Origin: Stramenopiles sp. TOSAG23-2
Taxonomy: Eukaryota > Sar
Length of the DNA: 64,000 bases
Direction: 5' to 3'
NCBI GenBank assembly: GCA_900128395.1
Contig: LT649238.1
Coordinates: 1-64,000, forward strand
Positions 9,967 to 19,600 of the stretch are shown one piece after another. The stretch's first letter is position 1. Each line of letters opens with the position of its first letter. The notes below the pieces were generated by a model. It ran no database searches, was not told the DNA's origin, and saw only the letters and a list, made by a program, of their open reading frames with translations. The position numbers were made by a program, and so were the translations under genes.

Positions 9967-10389
9967 TTATCTTGACATGTGACCAATATCTGTCTCTGTA
10001 TAATGTGTCAAAACTTTTGATATAGCTTTCCCACCCGAAATTTTTGGATCATTGGACTCACGGTTTAGTTGTAATGTTTCTTGATGTATTCCATCTAAAT
10101 CAGCTTTCGATTTATAACGCTCAAATATAGACAATTTAGTATCATCCCCGTTATTTAATATTACTTTGTATGAAAAACAATTTGGTTCACGTGCATATAC
10201 TTTCTTTGTTAATGGTTTAAAATTTTTACAGAAAATAGACCTTTCTTTTTCATTTTCAAAACTCAAATCAACTTTCAAAACATGTATTCCTTCTACATTA
10301 TTTTTAGAAATTTTTTGTCGATTATAATAATATCCAATTCCAAACCCTAAAATACCACCCAATAAGAAATATATATTTTTATGTTCCAT
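9967..10389 (-). CDS. Membrane-anchored ABM (antibiotic biosynthesis monooxygenase)-domain protein
   Basis: 140 residues from the first in-frame ATG at 10389. Residues 5-24 (IYFLLGGILGFGIGYYYN) form one transmembrane anchor. The remainder is a ferredoxin-like dimeric alpha/beta-barrel domain: a beta strand with HVLKVDLSFENE, the helix CKNFKPLTKKVYAREPNC, and the signature LSIFERYKSKADLDGIHQET. ABM-fold proteins include quinol monooxygenases and haem-degrading enzymes, but many have no assigned substrate. No catalytic residue can be assigned here. The neighbouring genes give no functional hint. Confidence 0.7.
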   Translation of the reverse strand: MEHKNIYFLLGGILGFGIGYYYNRQKISKNNVEGIHVLKVDLSFENEKERSIFCKNFKPLTKKVYAREPNCFSYKVILNNGDDTKLSIFERYKSKADLDGIHQETLQLNRESNDPKISGGKAISKVLTHYTETDIGHMSR

Positions 10390-11062
10390 TTGCTCCTTCT
10401 TGTTAGTTTCAACGATTTGTTCTTTATATATACACAAGATATGTGATCTAGCCCAGCTAGCATGATAGGTACATATAGATAAATAACATGGACTTAGACT
10501 ATTTTATGGATTAATTTTGTAAAATTATATATTATTGTTGCACGTAACATTCAACATATATTTGATAGATATATTCATCATCATCATCTTTTTCAGCATT
10601 TTTTCTATTTTAGAGTAAGGTATTTTACATTAAAAGAAGTAAAATTACAATATATTTATATATAAAAATAATGAAAGACACATCATTAATACCTTAAATG
10701 TATCAAGTTGTTGTACATGCTAATTGCTACCTTTTGCAACTTTTGACTGTACAGGTATCTAAAAAGGTGAGGAGAGCAATAATAAAAAAAGAAACAGCAG
10801 CTGTGTCGAAAAAGGGGGGGGGATTTTAGATTTTTTAGAAAAAATTTTCCCAGTCCAGGCAGTGTTAGTGTTAGGCAGATACATGTATCTTTTATTAATA
10901 AAAAACATAGTTAGTAAAGATTGTGATATAAATACGATATAGAGAGAGATTTTACAATAGTAACAAATTTAACAATAATTTGAAACGAAATAATAGAATA
11001 AGTTTTGAATCTTTGTTTGTATTGTATTTATTTTAATTCTTCTTTTGCAAGTTTAACTAACA
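10390..11062. other. Divergent intergenic region
   Basis: Spacer between the ABM gene and the secreted Cys-rich gene. It includes a G8 run near 10815 within an otherwise AT-rich background and an AAAAAGGTGAGG stretch near 10761. No gene was seen. Confidence 0.45.
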
Positions 11063-13307
11063 ATGAAAGGAATAAGTTTATTTATAACATGTTTGTTGTT
11101 AATATCTGTTGTTCGTGGTGAAGACGCATTTAATTGTAAACTGGGTGAAGGTGTAACTAATTATGAAATATTAACATCTGGTCCTGCATCACAATGTAGT
11201 GGTAATTCTGAAATAACAAACATGTTTGTTGTTAATATCTGTTGTTCGTGGTGAAGACGCATTTAATTGTAAACTGGGTGAAGGTGTAACTAATTATGAA
11301 ATATTAACATCTGGTCCTGCATCACAATGTAGTGGTAATTCTGAAATAACAACATCAGCAGAATGTGTAGAAGCAGCTAAATATAATAGTAAGAATAATA
11401 TTGATGAAAATAGAGGATTTGGAGGCGCATACCATAGTAGTCATATGACCCATAGACCACCTGGATGTTTTTATGACACTCTTTGGAAGAAATATTATTT
11501 TTATCCCAACAAAAAATCAGACACAACTTGTGATCCTAAATATAGATGTATCTGCCAAAGAAAAGCATGTAGGAAATGCCCAATGAAGACATATAGTAAA
11601 GGTGGTGCCAATGCATTATGTATACCATGTAAAGCCGGCGAAGTAACTGATTCTAAACAAAGTAAATGTTTTGGTGTAAACGATTTATTTGAAGAAATTA
11701 AGAAAGACTTAACTGCACAAAAAGAAAAACAAAATGATTTATCTATTAAAAATTCACGTTTATGGCAAAAAGAACAAATTAGAATGCAACATGATGAATT
11801 ATTAGCAAGACGTAAAAATGCAGATAATGAAAAAGAAAAAGATTCTTGTGAAAAAGAACGAGAAGATGGTACAGTTATATTTCCTGCAATTGAAATATCA
11901 AGTGAAATAGAAAAAATCGAAGATACTACTTGTATCGATACAAATCGTGATGAAATGTTAAAATCATTTTGCTCGTTTACATCAGATTTAGATCGTTTGT
12001 TTCGAAACCAAGGAGTAAAAAATCAAACGTCGCAGCAATTCTGGCCAAATATATGTTGTAAAGAACGCAGGGATAAAATATTAGAAGCATGTGTAGATCC
12101 AACTGGTGAAATTAATCGTACAGATATAATACCATTTGCACTGTCGCAAGGTGGTGATTATAGTCGCCATAATTTATATGTTGAAGTTACTGATTCAATT
12201 AAAAAAGATGGTTACATAAATAGCGGCATGATAAAGTTAATCAAATCGTTGAAGCCGGAACGAAACGATCGTATCATCGAAAAAGTAAATTCGTTTTTTG
12301 ATGACATTTCATTATGCGGACCACGTATTGTCGATAGTCCTGGAGAAGAAAGTAAATTGTGCCAACTTTTCATACCATATCGTCATGCAATGAAAAACTT
12401 TTACAATGTAGTTGCGGAGTTGTTTGATAATATTATGAATGATGAAATGTTAGAAATAATGAAAAAATCTAATAAACCTTTAGTTGAAGAAAAACAACCA
12501 AAGAAATCAACTGGTGGCGCAGGAAATAGTGATACTCTTAATAGACCAACACAAGCGGCAGCACCAAATGTAGTGAAGGAAAAAAGAAAAAAGAGGAACG
12601 GAAAAAGAAAAAAGAGGAACCCAGCATTTTTAGAAACAATGGAAGGTTCATTGCGTAAACGTCAACTGGGGAAGAAAAATTCCATAAATGAGAAATACAA
12701 TATGCAAGAGGCTATAAAATTAAAACCAAAGCAAAAACAAGAACAACCAAAAGCGGAGAAACGATGTGAACACAAAGATAAGAAATTTAGTCAAAAAGAA
12801 TTAGCAACTATGAAGCCAAAATTCTGTTCAGGGTATAACCATTTAGATTTATCGAACAAAGAAATTAAAAATATTGCTATTCATTATTTAAACATTTCAA
12901 AAAGCGACAAAGACATGTCAAAGTTATCAAGAAACTTGTATTATGATGTTCAAGATGGCAATTGTCCTGCTGCACCGTTATTTACAGCGAAAGATGTTTC
13001 CATCCAACAAATTAGTATGGACACACTTGGTGAAAATAACGAATGGGTCGCAGTTGTTAAATTGAATACCGAAGATGAAAATAGTTATTTAAAAAGTGAA
13101 GTGCCAAATTGCTTACGTGCTGATTATTTAATTGGTGCAACCGTAAAAGTAAAGGCATATGTCGATGAAGAGAAACGCAAACCATTGAAAGATAGAGGTA
13201 AAGATTATTCAAAAGAGGTCATTTTGACAGGTACACACTATGAAGTGACGAGTTCAAATGTTGGAAGAAGGCGAAGGTTGTTAAAGACTCGCACAGGTGC
13301 ATGCTAA
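11063..13307 (+). CDS. Secreted Cys-rich protein; frame interrupted by a 133-bp tandem duplication
   Basis: ATG 11063 opens a clear signal peptide (ISLFITCLLLISVVRG), but that frame stops at 11254. The main frame continues to TAA at 13307 (about 690 residues). The break is caused by a perfect 133-bp tandem duplication at 11086-11352. Each copy contains AAG|GTGTAAC, so splicing from GT at 11151 to AG at 11283 would remove exactly one unit and rejoin the frame in the correct phase. The alternatives are a real frameshift or an assembly error. The product has a Cys-rich module with CRKCPMKTYSKGG and CIPCKAGEVTD, similar to the ephrin-receptor/TNFR-like GCC2_GCC3 pattern. A charged helical region, a Lys/Arg-rich stretch near 12580-12690 and a C-terminal domain ending in RRRRLL follow. 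It is probably an extracellular or surface protein. I do not recognise the family. Confidence 0.7.
11086..11352. repeat. Perfect 133-bp tandem duplication inside the gene
   Basis: The sequence starting at 11086 is repeated without visible change starting at 11219. The unit length, 133, is not a multiple of three, so it shifts the frame. The unit contains a single AGGT, placing a GT in copy 1 (11151) and the AG of copy 2 (11282-11283) exactly one period apart. Confidence 0.95.
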
Positions 13308-13605
13308 GATGTGATATGATACATACTCATGAGATATTAATTCCTAGATATTGCCCGAGACCACCATATGATATATCATAATATTATCATATAGTTATGG
13401 GAGTTATTGACACATAATTGTGTGAGATTAGATTTGTGAGATTAGATTTTAATATAATACACGTATAATTTTTTATTTTTATTAATATATAATATTTAAA
13501 AATTTTATAATTTTAAAATTAATTTTTTATTATATTTTTAAATATGTGACCCAATTTTAATATATACATATATTGCCTTTTTTTACACGCACCTTTTACT
13601 CATTT
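13308..13605. other. Convergent intergenic region
   Basis: Very AT-rich spacer. TTAGATTTTAA at 13442-13452 is the core of the motif shared with other convergent regions (minus-strand TTAAAATCTAA), preceded by a tandem GTGAGATTAGATTT repeat. No gene was seen. Confidence 0.4.
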
Positions 13606-15699
13606 TTAACTCCATTTCTTTATCAACGATACTGAACAGTCCCCTTGATCATGATTGCAACTTTTACTATTACATTCAGCATCACATCCATACCCAGCTT
13701 CTTCAACTTCACTCGCTTTGTACCAACAATAGTTAGAACACATTTCTTCACAGCTATCTTTTAAACTAGGATCAAGTGTACATACAGGATTGCCAGACAA
13801 ATATATTCGGGCATTATTATTTGAAAGTGTTGATAAGATTGTTGAATCAATAATACTTATATTATTATCACGAACGTCAAATTCATTTAGTTTTGAAACA
13901 TCGTACTGGAAAATTCCATTTAATTGACATCGGGCAATATATAAATCAGAAAGTCTAGCTGTTAAAGCGTCAAAATTTTGTGGAACTTCCCGTAAATCGT
14001 TACCTGATAAATATAACACGATAAGACTAGGAAATTGATCTTTGCCAAAATTTGTAGGCAATACCATACTATTATTTCTTAAATCAAGTACCCGTAACAT
14101 TGGCATTTCAATATCAACTTGATTTGAAATTGCAAAATTAGGATTGTCATTTAAATTTAAATTGATCAAAGTTTCATGTTTCCACAATGTTTTCATATTA
14201 TATTTACTGATGTTATTGAATTGTAAATTAAGTGTGATAATATAATTCCATTGCAGCATATCAATATTGAATTCAGTTAGTTTATTGTTGGATAAGTCAA
14301 CAACAACCAGCAACTTGAAGTTTTCCATTGCGTTTGGTAATTTTGTTACATTACAATTTACTATTTCTATCCTTTTCAATGCATTCATTTCGTTTATTAT
14401 TTTTTCTGGTATAGTTGGTAGATTCACGCTTTCCAAGGATAAGTATGCACAATTACATGTTGGCTGGTACACACTGTAACAAAATGGCATTTTTGCTATA
14501 CAACCACCGTCATACAAATTAATGCATCCTTTGTCATGTTCCTCCACGTATGTAACATGTGCAACAAATATACTACTAAACAATAAAGCATGTAAAACGC
14601 CAACCAGCAAGATTAAGATCCTAATTGGTCTAATAAAATGTTTGTTCTGCTGTTTGCTTTCTTTCTCCGCTATGCTTAATCGATATATCGACTTTCGATG
14701 TCGTTGTACACTACGTGATTCAGCATATTCCTTCTTCACTAATAAAGCATTCAGATTATTTTTTAAAACTGCTTTGAATAGACTACGCAATTTACCCAAT
14801 AAGGATATCGATGGCATGATTAGAATTAAAATAGCTTCATTGATATTTGTAGGGAGGCCATGGAATGCGTATGGTACGATTAAGGGAACCACCATATAAA
14901 TCAAATCAAGAAGAACTTGAATCAATACATTCATGTCGCGTTCTTTAGCATCAATGATATTTGCCCGATTTCGCAACGTTTTAAACACGGTTTTACTCTG
15001 AAAAAGTGACTCTACTACATACAATAAACAAAAAAGAATATTGATCCAAGCTGGCAGGGTGCATGTATATATATATACATAATTATAAGTTTGAGAAACT
15101 TTTTCTAAAAGCCATCCTCCATACAGTTTATAAAAGTAAAATTTTCCATGTAACCCAAGGTTTCTCCTATATAGACGAACGATCTTTGTTATGTTATTGT
15201 TTGTCCGTGAATGTCTTCCTGATTTCATATATTTAATTCTAGCTTTAGCCATAACTTTCCATCTAGATAGTAAATGTATAAAAACTAACGTATTTAAGAT
15301 AGCAAAAATCAGAAAAAAAGAGGTGCCTGGACACATACCCATGCTACAATTAAATCCAGCGCTATATATAAAGAGGCAAGAAACGTAACCGAATACAACA
15401 AATAACATTAGACACAAAATAAACGTACCTTGACAACCAATATTTTCTCGATAGGATATTTCTTGCTCAATTAAAACCAATAGCTGTAATTCCGATTTAC
15501 TACGTTTACTAAGTTTCTTCTCTATCATATCCACCACATTATCTTCGCCCATTGGACGGTTTTTCGCCATATCATTTATCTTCTTGCTATGTTTTTCTTT
15601 CACATGTTCCACAAGTTGAATTTCATTTGGGTCAACAGTGTTATCAACAGTACCAACAGGTTTAGTAATATCTTTCCCTTCAGCATTGTTGTCTGCCAT
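13606..15699 (-). CDS. Polytopic membrane protein with leucine-rich repeats and a Notch-type LNR module
   Basis: 697 residues starting at ATG 15699. The N-terminal ~85 residues are hydrophilic. About six hydrophobic segments follow (for example TFILCLMLFVVFGYVSCLFI near 95, FLIFAILNTLVFIHLL near 128, NILFCLLYVVESLF, VLLDLIYMVVPLIVPYAF, and ILILLVGVLHALLFSSIFVA near 360). After the last one there is an ectodomain of about eight LRRs (VVVDLSNNKLTEF, TLNLQFNNIS, VLDLRNNSM, VLYLSGNDLREVP) and then Cys-rich sequence. The Cys-rich end reads CDAECNSKSCNHDQGDCS, a Lin12/Notch repeat whose Asp/Asn residues would bind calcium. The likely role is cell-surface recognition or sensing. Multi-pass proteins with LRR plus LNR are, to my memory, common in stramenopiles. 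Confidence 0.8.
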   Translation of the reverse strand: MADNNAEGKDITKPVGTVDNTVDPNEIQLVEHVKEKHSKKINDMAKNRPMGEDNVVDMIEKKLSKRSKSELQLLVLIEQEISYRENIGCQGTFILCLMLFVVFGYVSCLFIYSAGFNCSMGMCPGTSFFLIFAILNTLVFIHLLSRWKVMAKARIKYMKSGRHSRTNNNITKIVRLYRRNLGLHGKFYFYKLYGGWLLEKVSQTYNYVYIYTCTLPAWINILFCLLYVVESLFQSKTVFKTLRNRANIIDAKERDMNVLIQVLLDLIYMVVPLIVPYAFHGLPTNINEAILILIMPSISLLGKLRSLFKAVLKNNLNALLVKKEYAESRSVQRHRKSIYRLSIAEKESKQQNKHFIRPIRILILLVGVLHALLFSSIFVAHVTYVEEHDKGCINLYDGGCIAKMPFCYSVYQPTCNCAYLSLESVNLPTIPEKIINEMNALKRIEIVNCNVTKLPNAMENFKLLVVVDLSNNKLTEFNIDMLQWNYIITLNLQFNNISKYNMKTLWKHETLINLNLNDNPNFAISNQVDIEMPMLRVLDLRNNSMVLPTNFGKDQFPSLIVLYLSGNDLREVPQNFDALTARLSDLYIARCQLNGIFQYDVSKLNEFDVRDNNISIIDSTILSTLSNNNARIYLSGNPVCTLDPSLKDSCEEMCSNYCWYKASEVEEAGYGCDAECNSKSCNHDQGDCSVSLIKKWS

Positions 15700-16690
15700 T
15701 TGTCTGCTTGTGGTTTTGAAAGTTAAATTACTTTCTTCTTGATCTTTGTTGGGTAAATATTTGTATGTATGTAGATAATGTATGACTCTTTATTTTTATC
15801 GTTGTCCTATTTAATATCTATTAGATCGAGGGACTGGTTTTCCTGGTCTGTAACAAAAAAAAGTCTATAGAACATTCTTTATCGCATATTATATATTATA
15901 TAATCAACAAATGATGTATCTATATGCAACATATTATCTAGCCATCTAGCCGCAGCCAGCCAGCTGATATAGTTATAGTGCTATATTAATAGCTGGCCAG
16001 CTGGCTTCGGTAGAGTACATGTAATAATACCAGAGAGGATATTACCTGGATTACTGGATTACCGATTATTAATACTGGTATAGATGTATAGATACTAGCT
16101 ATACTCTAATCACTAATCACCAACCACAAGTAGAGTGGATCCGACTCGCTCTCTTCCTCAATAGCGTATAAAAAACTAAAAAACTACTGAAACAAAAAAT
16201 TCCATAATTTAATAGTGTGTTGCCTTATTTTTCACTCCCTGTACTATACACCTGTATAAGTTTTAAGGATGATGATTGTGGTGGTGTTCTGTTCTATTCG
16301 TCGCTTCGCTCCTCAGAGTGATGCACGAAATAGACGAGGGCACCGTGTAGTGTTCTGTTGTTCCGATGATCGTTGATTATGTTAATGTTTCATCATCATT
16401 TTTTTTCTTTTAATTTTTTTTTCTTTTTCTCTTCCTTCTGGCCTTCCATCATTGCAACCATTTCTTCTTTCAGATTTGTGCATTTGTACCTCTGGTATAT
16501 TGAATATACATGTATGATATAATTAATAATAGACAGACAGACAGAATGTAAATTTTATTTCTAAATAGATTGATTGATATATGTTTTACTAATTGATCAC
16601 GTATATCTCATCATATAGCTGGTACACCATAAATACTTAAACCTCTTTTATTGATACAGAAACCCCAAGAGATATATCTGGGATATAAAA
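15700..16690. other. Divergent intergenic region
   Basis: About 1 kb between the LRR-LNR gene and the Rubicon-like gene. An imperfect inverted repeat lies at about 15953-16007 (CCAGCCAGCT to the left of AGCTGGCCAGCTGG, with TATAG/CTATA inside). A more G/C-rich stretch with direct GTGTTCTGTT repeats lies near 16280-16360. No gene was seen. Confidence 0.45.
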
Positions 16691-19600
16691 ATGGATTTAT
16701 TTGCGAAAGTGTCAAGCGCATTAGGTTTTGGTGATCCACGAAATTCAGAGGAGTTAACAATTGCAAGAAATATTGTATTGGAAAGATTGAAAAAATGTAT
16801 TCAAAAAATTGTACAAGATTCGAGAGATACGGATGGCGAGCATTTAGATGAAACCAACGAGAGTGTTCATGAATTAGTCTGGATGCTAGAAACGTGTTTG
16901 TTTCAAGGGATTATACCATTAAATGGTAATGATGATACGGATAATGTATTTAGTTTAAATTATAATAATGAACATTTTTGGCATTTAATTGAATTATTAT
17001 ATGAACGCGGTTCTATGGCTTTTGGTGCAAGTATTGATATGGTAAAATATTGTATGAATGTTAAAACAGATTATGGCCGTTGCCGTGCTTGGATAAGACA
17101 ATTATTGAACCAGCATGCGTTGGCATTCAATATAAAAGCAATGTATGAAGACCAAGCAACGATCCGTAAAAGCTATTTCTTAGAATCACTTGTAGAAAAT
17201 CGCGAGACGCTAGATACATTTTTATCTTTACTTACCTCGTTAAATACAATTGGTTTTGAACTAACTGTAGATAGAAAAGATTTAGATACGCCTCGAGAGA
17301 CGAATATTCAAGAATATTGCTTAGTTTCTGGTGCTGGTGTTCCTGAAATTAATGGTCTTTATGAAAAACAAACAATATTAAAAGATGGTGTTGGCATGTA
17401 TATAATGAATGGGTATGAACTTTTCCGTACTGAATACAAACCGCCAGCGTTGCCAAATGATGCAACTCCGCAAGTAACTAAGCGCTGGTTTCTTGGAAAT
17501 CCTAATAAAAGACTTGTTTATTATTTTTGTCCATCCTCAGCAACTATACCACAATTAAGTGGATGGCAAGTACATCCATCGGCTGGTATTGGCCCAGCCC
17601 CAACACTTGGTAGGACATTTTTAGAAGCAGAGAAACCACCACCAGTAAAAACATATTTAAATGGGAATAACAATCAAAATACCACATCAAATAATGATAT
17701 TGTTTATAATATCCACAGTAAAGTTGACACTGGTAATGTTATTGATGGTGGTAATAATAATAATAATAATAATATTAATAATAATAGTACGAAAAGCAGA
17801 CAGAATAATAGTATAAATTTAAGCAATGATACTTATAATAGTAATAACAATGTTAAAAAGAGCATTCCTATAGATTTAAATAATAATGATCATTTAGACA
17901 ACACGTCGTTGAAAAAAAAAGAAATCATAAATGTAGCTGATATAGATAATAAGGAAATAGAACAAGTAACCAATAATGATAATAATAATCAAAAGGATAA
18001 AGCTAATAATAATAATAATAATAACAACAACAACAATAACGACAACAATAATAATGATGATAATATTTTGCCAACTTGGGACAATATGTCACTAGCCGTA
18101 CCAGAATCTATTGTAGTTGTTTCAAGTAAAACCAAGCGAAAGAAGGAAAAGAAAGAAAAGAAGAAAAAGAAGAAAAAATCAAAATCTCGATCATCTAAAA
18201 AAATCGCTTTAATAGATGAGGATAGAAAAGTTAATAAAATTGAGGGGAAAAAAGTTAGTGCGAAGAAGAAAAAAGATACAATCATTGGAACGAACCAGGA
18301 TATAATTGATGTAAACAACAATACGGTGGAAAATTTTGCCAAAAAGGAGGGGAACGTGAATAAAGATGGTAAGGAGGATTTAAACAGAAATAATATAGAA
18401 GAAGACAATTTGATGTTGGATATAACATCGAAGGAAGATATTGAAATTATAGATCAACCTGTTGATAATAATAGCCCAATTAAATTGAACATTGAAAAGA
18501 TTGAAATTGAGGAGGAATTTGATGAAAGTTTGGATAATATTGAAAAAGATAATTCAGTGATGGATTTTACTGAAGAATTTGAAAATGATGAAATGGCGCA
18601 TAATTCTGATAAGAACGAAAAGTTAGTTATTAATGATGATAATATTGCAGAGGGGAATCAAGATAAATCAATAGAAAAAGAAGAAAAAATAATAATGGAT
18701 CAAGTCGCTATAACGGAAACAGAGACAAATGAAGTTGCGGAAATTCATCAATTCAATGAAGCTGAGCCAGTATTGAGAATGGATACCTATTCAGACGAGG
18801 ATCTAGAAGGATTAGCAAATGAAATATATGTCGGAGATATTGAATATCATACAGGACATGAATCATCAGATGTGTCACCGCAACATTCTCCTATACATAG
18901 TGCAAAATCGAATGTATCTTCAAGAAGTAACAGTAATAGTAATGATAAAGACCTATCTGAAAACATGATGAATTTGCAGTTGAATCTCCCTCCTACCAGT
19001 TTGACCACAATTATAGACGATTCACCACCTAGATTAATTAAAAGTAGCCCGCAGCCTGAATTTGCAGACGATTATCAAAATGACGAAGGTGCTTTAGATA
19101 ACAGTCTTTTAAATATAACGACTGGTGAAACCCAATATGAAGAGAATGATAGACTGATAAAAACCCACCAACGTAATTTAAGTAATTATCGTGATGAGCG
19201 CAAGCAGTTGCAAGATGATTTACAAGCTGTTAGATCTCGCCAGAAAGCAAGGATGTTGAAGTTTGAAGCTTTGAAACGAAATTCAATCATCAATTTACCC
19301 AGTAACAATGCCCCTAGAGTGCGATCTGAGTCTTATACACGTGATGATTTTGCTCGTAGCCCAATTGATTGGACGTCAAAAGAGGATGTATCTATCATGA
19401 TTGATGGAAAAGAAGCACATAATGTCAATAATACAAATGTGTATGATCGCAAACATTCGTTGGATTTATTAGACCCAGAATTTCCTGGTGGTGATGAGTT
19501 GATTCAGCTTGATAATAGCATACTTAGAAATACGCCGACACCACCACACGATAGAAGTAGTCCTAGCGGCAACAGGTATGGGGCAAGTAGGTCATTTGAT

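Noticed and set aside
9406-9967. Two minus-strand frames sharing a CINFHIRPFF segment
   Set aside because: The similarity comes from the duplicated 3' region of the neighbouring gene; both frames overlap noncoding repeats.
13442-13452. TTAAAATCTAA core as independent proof of the 3' motif
   Set aside because: An 11-mer with one C is expected about once by chance in DNA this AT-rich, so alone it is weak; only the 12-13 bp matches are counted as strong.
15953-16007. CCAGCCAGCT/AGCTGGCCAGCTGG inverted repeat as a transposon end
   Set aside because: The pairing is imperfect, there is no second copy in the window and no target duplication.
17989-18408. Minus-strand Phe/Ser/Leu-rich frame within the Rubicon-like gene
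   Set aside because: It is a shadow of the Asn/Lys-rich linker of the real gene.
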